A DNA stretch of 15,296 nucleotides from an uncultured Eubacteriales bacterium (GTDB lineage Bacteria > Bacillota > Clostridia > Oscillospirales > Acutalibacteraceae). The notes beneath the pieces were generated by a model. The model saw nothing but the letters and a program-made list of their open reading frames with translations, was not told the DNA's origin and did not search any database. The translations under genes were made by a program, and so were the position numbers. The stretch lies in NCBI GenBank assembly GCA_934486705.1, contig CAKSQS010000062.1:1-15296 (forward strand), in the 5' to 3' direction. Of the stretch, positions 13,915-15,296 are shown piece by piece (within the stretch, counting starts at the first letter, position 1; each line of letters begins with the position of its first letter).

Positions 13915-15002
13915 AAAACAGCTTCGGCAGCTCGGTTATTTTAACGCTGTTCGGCGAAAGCCACGGTACTGGTATCGGCGCGGTGCTTGACGGCTTAGCC
14001 CCCGGAATTACGGTGGATGAGGATTTTATCCGCAGTCAGCTGACCCTTCGCCGCCCCGTGGGGGATATTTCAACCCCGAGGGCAGAGCCCGATAATTTTG
14101 TAATAGAAAGCGGAGTTTTCGGCGGCAAAACTACGGGTACGCCCATTTGCATTGTAATACCAAACGTTAACACCCGCTCTAAGGATTACAGCGAGCTGCG
14201 CTCAAAGGCGCGCCCGGGTCACGCGGATTACGCGGCGTACACGAAATACCACGGCTTTGAGGATTACCGCGGCGGCGGGCATTTCAGCGGCAGAATTACT
14301 GCGGGAATTGTAGCCGCGGGCGCGGTTGCAATTTCGGCGCTTAAAAATAAGGGCATATATATAGGCACGCACATTAAAAGCATAGCAGGTGTGAACGACC
14401 GTGAGTTTGAGAATATCGCGGACGATATAAAGGCGGTATCACAAAAGGAATTTGCCGTGCTGGACGACGGCGTTAAGGAAAAAATGATAAACGAAATAAC
14501 CGCCGCCAAAGCGGACGGCGACAGCGTGGGCGGCGTGCTTGAAACCGCGGTTATCGGCTTGCCGGCAGGTATCGGTGAGCCGTGGTTCGGCGGGGTGGAA
14601 AATGTGCTTTCCTCGGCGCTTTTCGCCGTGCCTGCGGTAAAGGGCGTTGAGTTCGGCGCGGGCTTTGCGCTTGCTAATATGCGCGGCAGCGCCGCTAATG
14701 ACGAATTTTTCTGCGCGGACGGCAAAATCACCACCGCCACCAACAATAACGGCGGAATAAACGGCGGAATAACAAACGGTATGACTGTTGTTTTCCGCTG
14801 CGCGGTAAAGCCCACGCCCACAATTCACAAAGAGCAGAACACGGTGGATTTTATTAAGAACGAAAACGTTAAAATTACGGCGGGCGGCAGGCATGACCCC
14901 TGCATAGTCCACCGCGCGCGCGTGGTGATAGACAGCGTTACCGCAATAGCGCTTTGCGATATGTTAGCGGGCAGATTCGGTACTGATTGGTTGGGTGAAT
15001 AA
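13911..15002 (+). CDS. aroC: Chorismate synthase
   Basis: A 363-residue enzyme that makes chorismate from EPSP using reduced FMN, the last common step of the pathway. Family signatures are FGESHG (14-19) with H18, RPGHADYAAYTKY (101-113) with H104, YRGGGHFSGRITAGIVAAGA (119-138), NNNGGINGGITNG and a C-terminal GGRHDPCIVHR. The length is standard. The start codon is GTG at 13911, overlapping the aroB stop as GTGA. GGGGGT just upstream (13900-13905) serves as SD. It is followed directly by aroE after the stop. Confidence 0.97.
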   Translation: MKNSFGSSVILTLFGESHGTGIGAVLDGLAPGITVDEDFIRSQLTLRRPVGDISTPRAEPDNFVIESGVFGGKTTGTPICIVIPNVNTRSKDYSELRSKARPGHADYAAYTKYHGFEDYRGGGHFSGRITAGIVAAGAVAISALKNKGIYIGTHIKSIAGVNDREFENIADDIKAVSQKEFAVLDDGVKEKMINEITAAKADGDSVGGVLETAVIGLPAGIGEPWFGGVENVLSSALFAVPAVKGVEFGAGFALANMRGSAANDEFFCADGKITTATNNNGGINGGITNGMTVVFRCAVKPTPTIHKEQNTVDFIKNENVKITAGGRHDPCIVHRARVVIDSVTAIALCDMLAGRFGTDWLGE

Positions 15003-15296
15003 ATGGAATACGGCTGTATAGGGGAAAAGCTTTCGCACAGCTTTTCAAAAATAATTCACGCAAGGTTAGCAAATTATAATTACGAGCTTTGCGAAATACC
15101 GCGCGGTGAACTGGACGGCTTTATGAAAAAAGCCGATTTCAAGGCGATAAACGTTACAATTCCTTATAAACAGGCGGTTATACCTTATTTGTATTATATA
15201 AGCGACACCGCAAAAAAAATAGGCGCGGTAAACACCATAGTTAATAAAAACGGCAAATTATACGGCTATAATACCGATTTTTCGGGGCTGCGCTCG
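15003..15296 (+). CDS. aroE: Shikimate dehydrogenase, 5' part (cut by window end)
   Basis: The first 98 codons of shikimate dehydrogenase, which reduces 3-dehydroshikimate to shikimate with NADPH. The frame stays open to the last base, so the gene continues outside. Visible substrate-site residues are SHS (11-13), NVTIPYK with the catalytic K56, GAVNT (74-78) and GYNTDFSG (88-95) with the catalytic D92. The ATG immediately follows the aroC TAA, with GGGTGA (14993-14998) as a likely SD. The NADP-binding domain lies beyond the window. Confidence 0.93.
   Translation, partial: MEYGCIGEKLSHSFSKIIHARLANYNYELCEIPRGELDGFMKKADFKAINVTIPYKQAVIPYLYYISDTAKKIGAVNTIVNKNGKLYGYNTDFSGLRS

Noticed and set aside
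14264..14821. 185-codon open frame opposite aroC
   Set aside because: Pro/Ser/Ala-rich shadow of a well conserved gene, with no independent evidence.

Overview
The window looks like a chromosomal segment of a Gram-positive Clostridia-type bacterium (Bacillota), plausibly an Oscillospiraceae-like gut commensal. This is inferred from strong Shine-Dalgarno (SD) sites, TTGACA/TATAAT promoters, a T-box riboswitch, lipoprotein-type ABC transport, AT-rich intergenic DNA, a mixed codon style, and a CCCTCAG/CTGAGGG inverted-repeat element of a kind I associate with such genomes. No phage, transposase, CRISPR or rRNA genes are visible.

Layout. (1) 92-304: a tRNA-Ser(GGA) gene on the minus strand with its own promoter and a hairpin terminator. 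(2) 368-4861: an L-rhamnose catabolic cluster on the plus strand, AraC-type regulator - rhamnulokinase - L-rhamnose isomerase - rhamnulose-1-phosphate aldolase. (3) 4882-8214: a tryptophan uptake unit. A promoter and a T-box with a UGG (Trp) specifier precede a 330-bp stretch holding a 112-bp inverted-repeat element and a 14-codon ORF with a strong SD and the sequence KRWRR. Then come a lipoprotein, a permease and an ATPase of the TrpXYZ type, closed by a two-way hairpin terminator. (4) 8225-10282: a convergent (minus-strand) U32-family protein of the RlhA/TrhP RNA-hydroxylation type. (5) 10394-15296: an aromatic amino-acid operon, with promoter, a Phe/Tyr-rich 22-residue leader peptide with competing hairpins (a classical attenuator), aminotransferase, bifunctional chorismate mutase/prephenate dehydratase, aroB, aroC and the first 98 codons of aroE, all abutting or overlapping.

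How it works together. The rhamnose genes convert L-rhamnose to dihydroxyacetone phosphate and L-lactaldehyde; no rhamnose transporter is in view. The two amino-acid units use two different RNA sensors. Uncharged tRNA-Trp should open the transporter genes through the T-box. Ribosome stalling at Phe/Tyr codons should open the shikimate/Phe/Tyr genes through the leader-peptide attenuator. The most interesting items are that attenuator and the extra Trp-containing leader ORF placed after the T-box. Gaps 1-91, 5195-5254 and 8163-8178 hold nothing else I can recognise.
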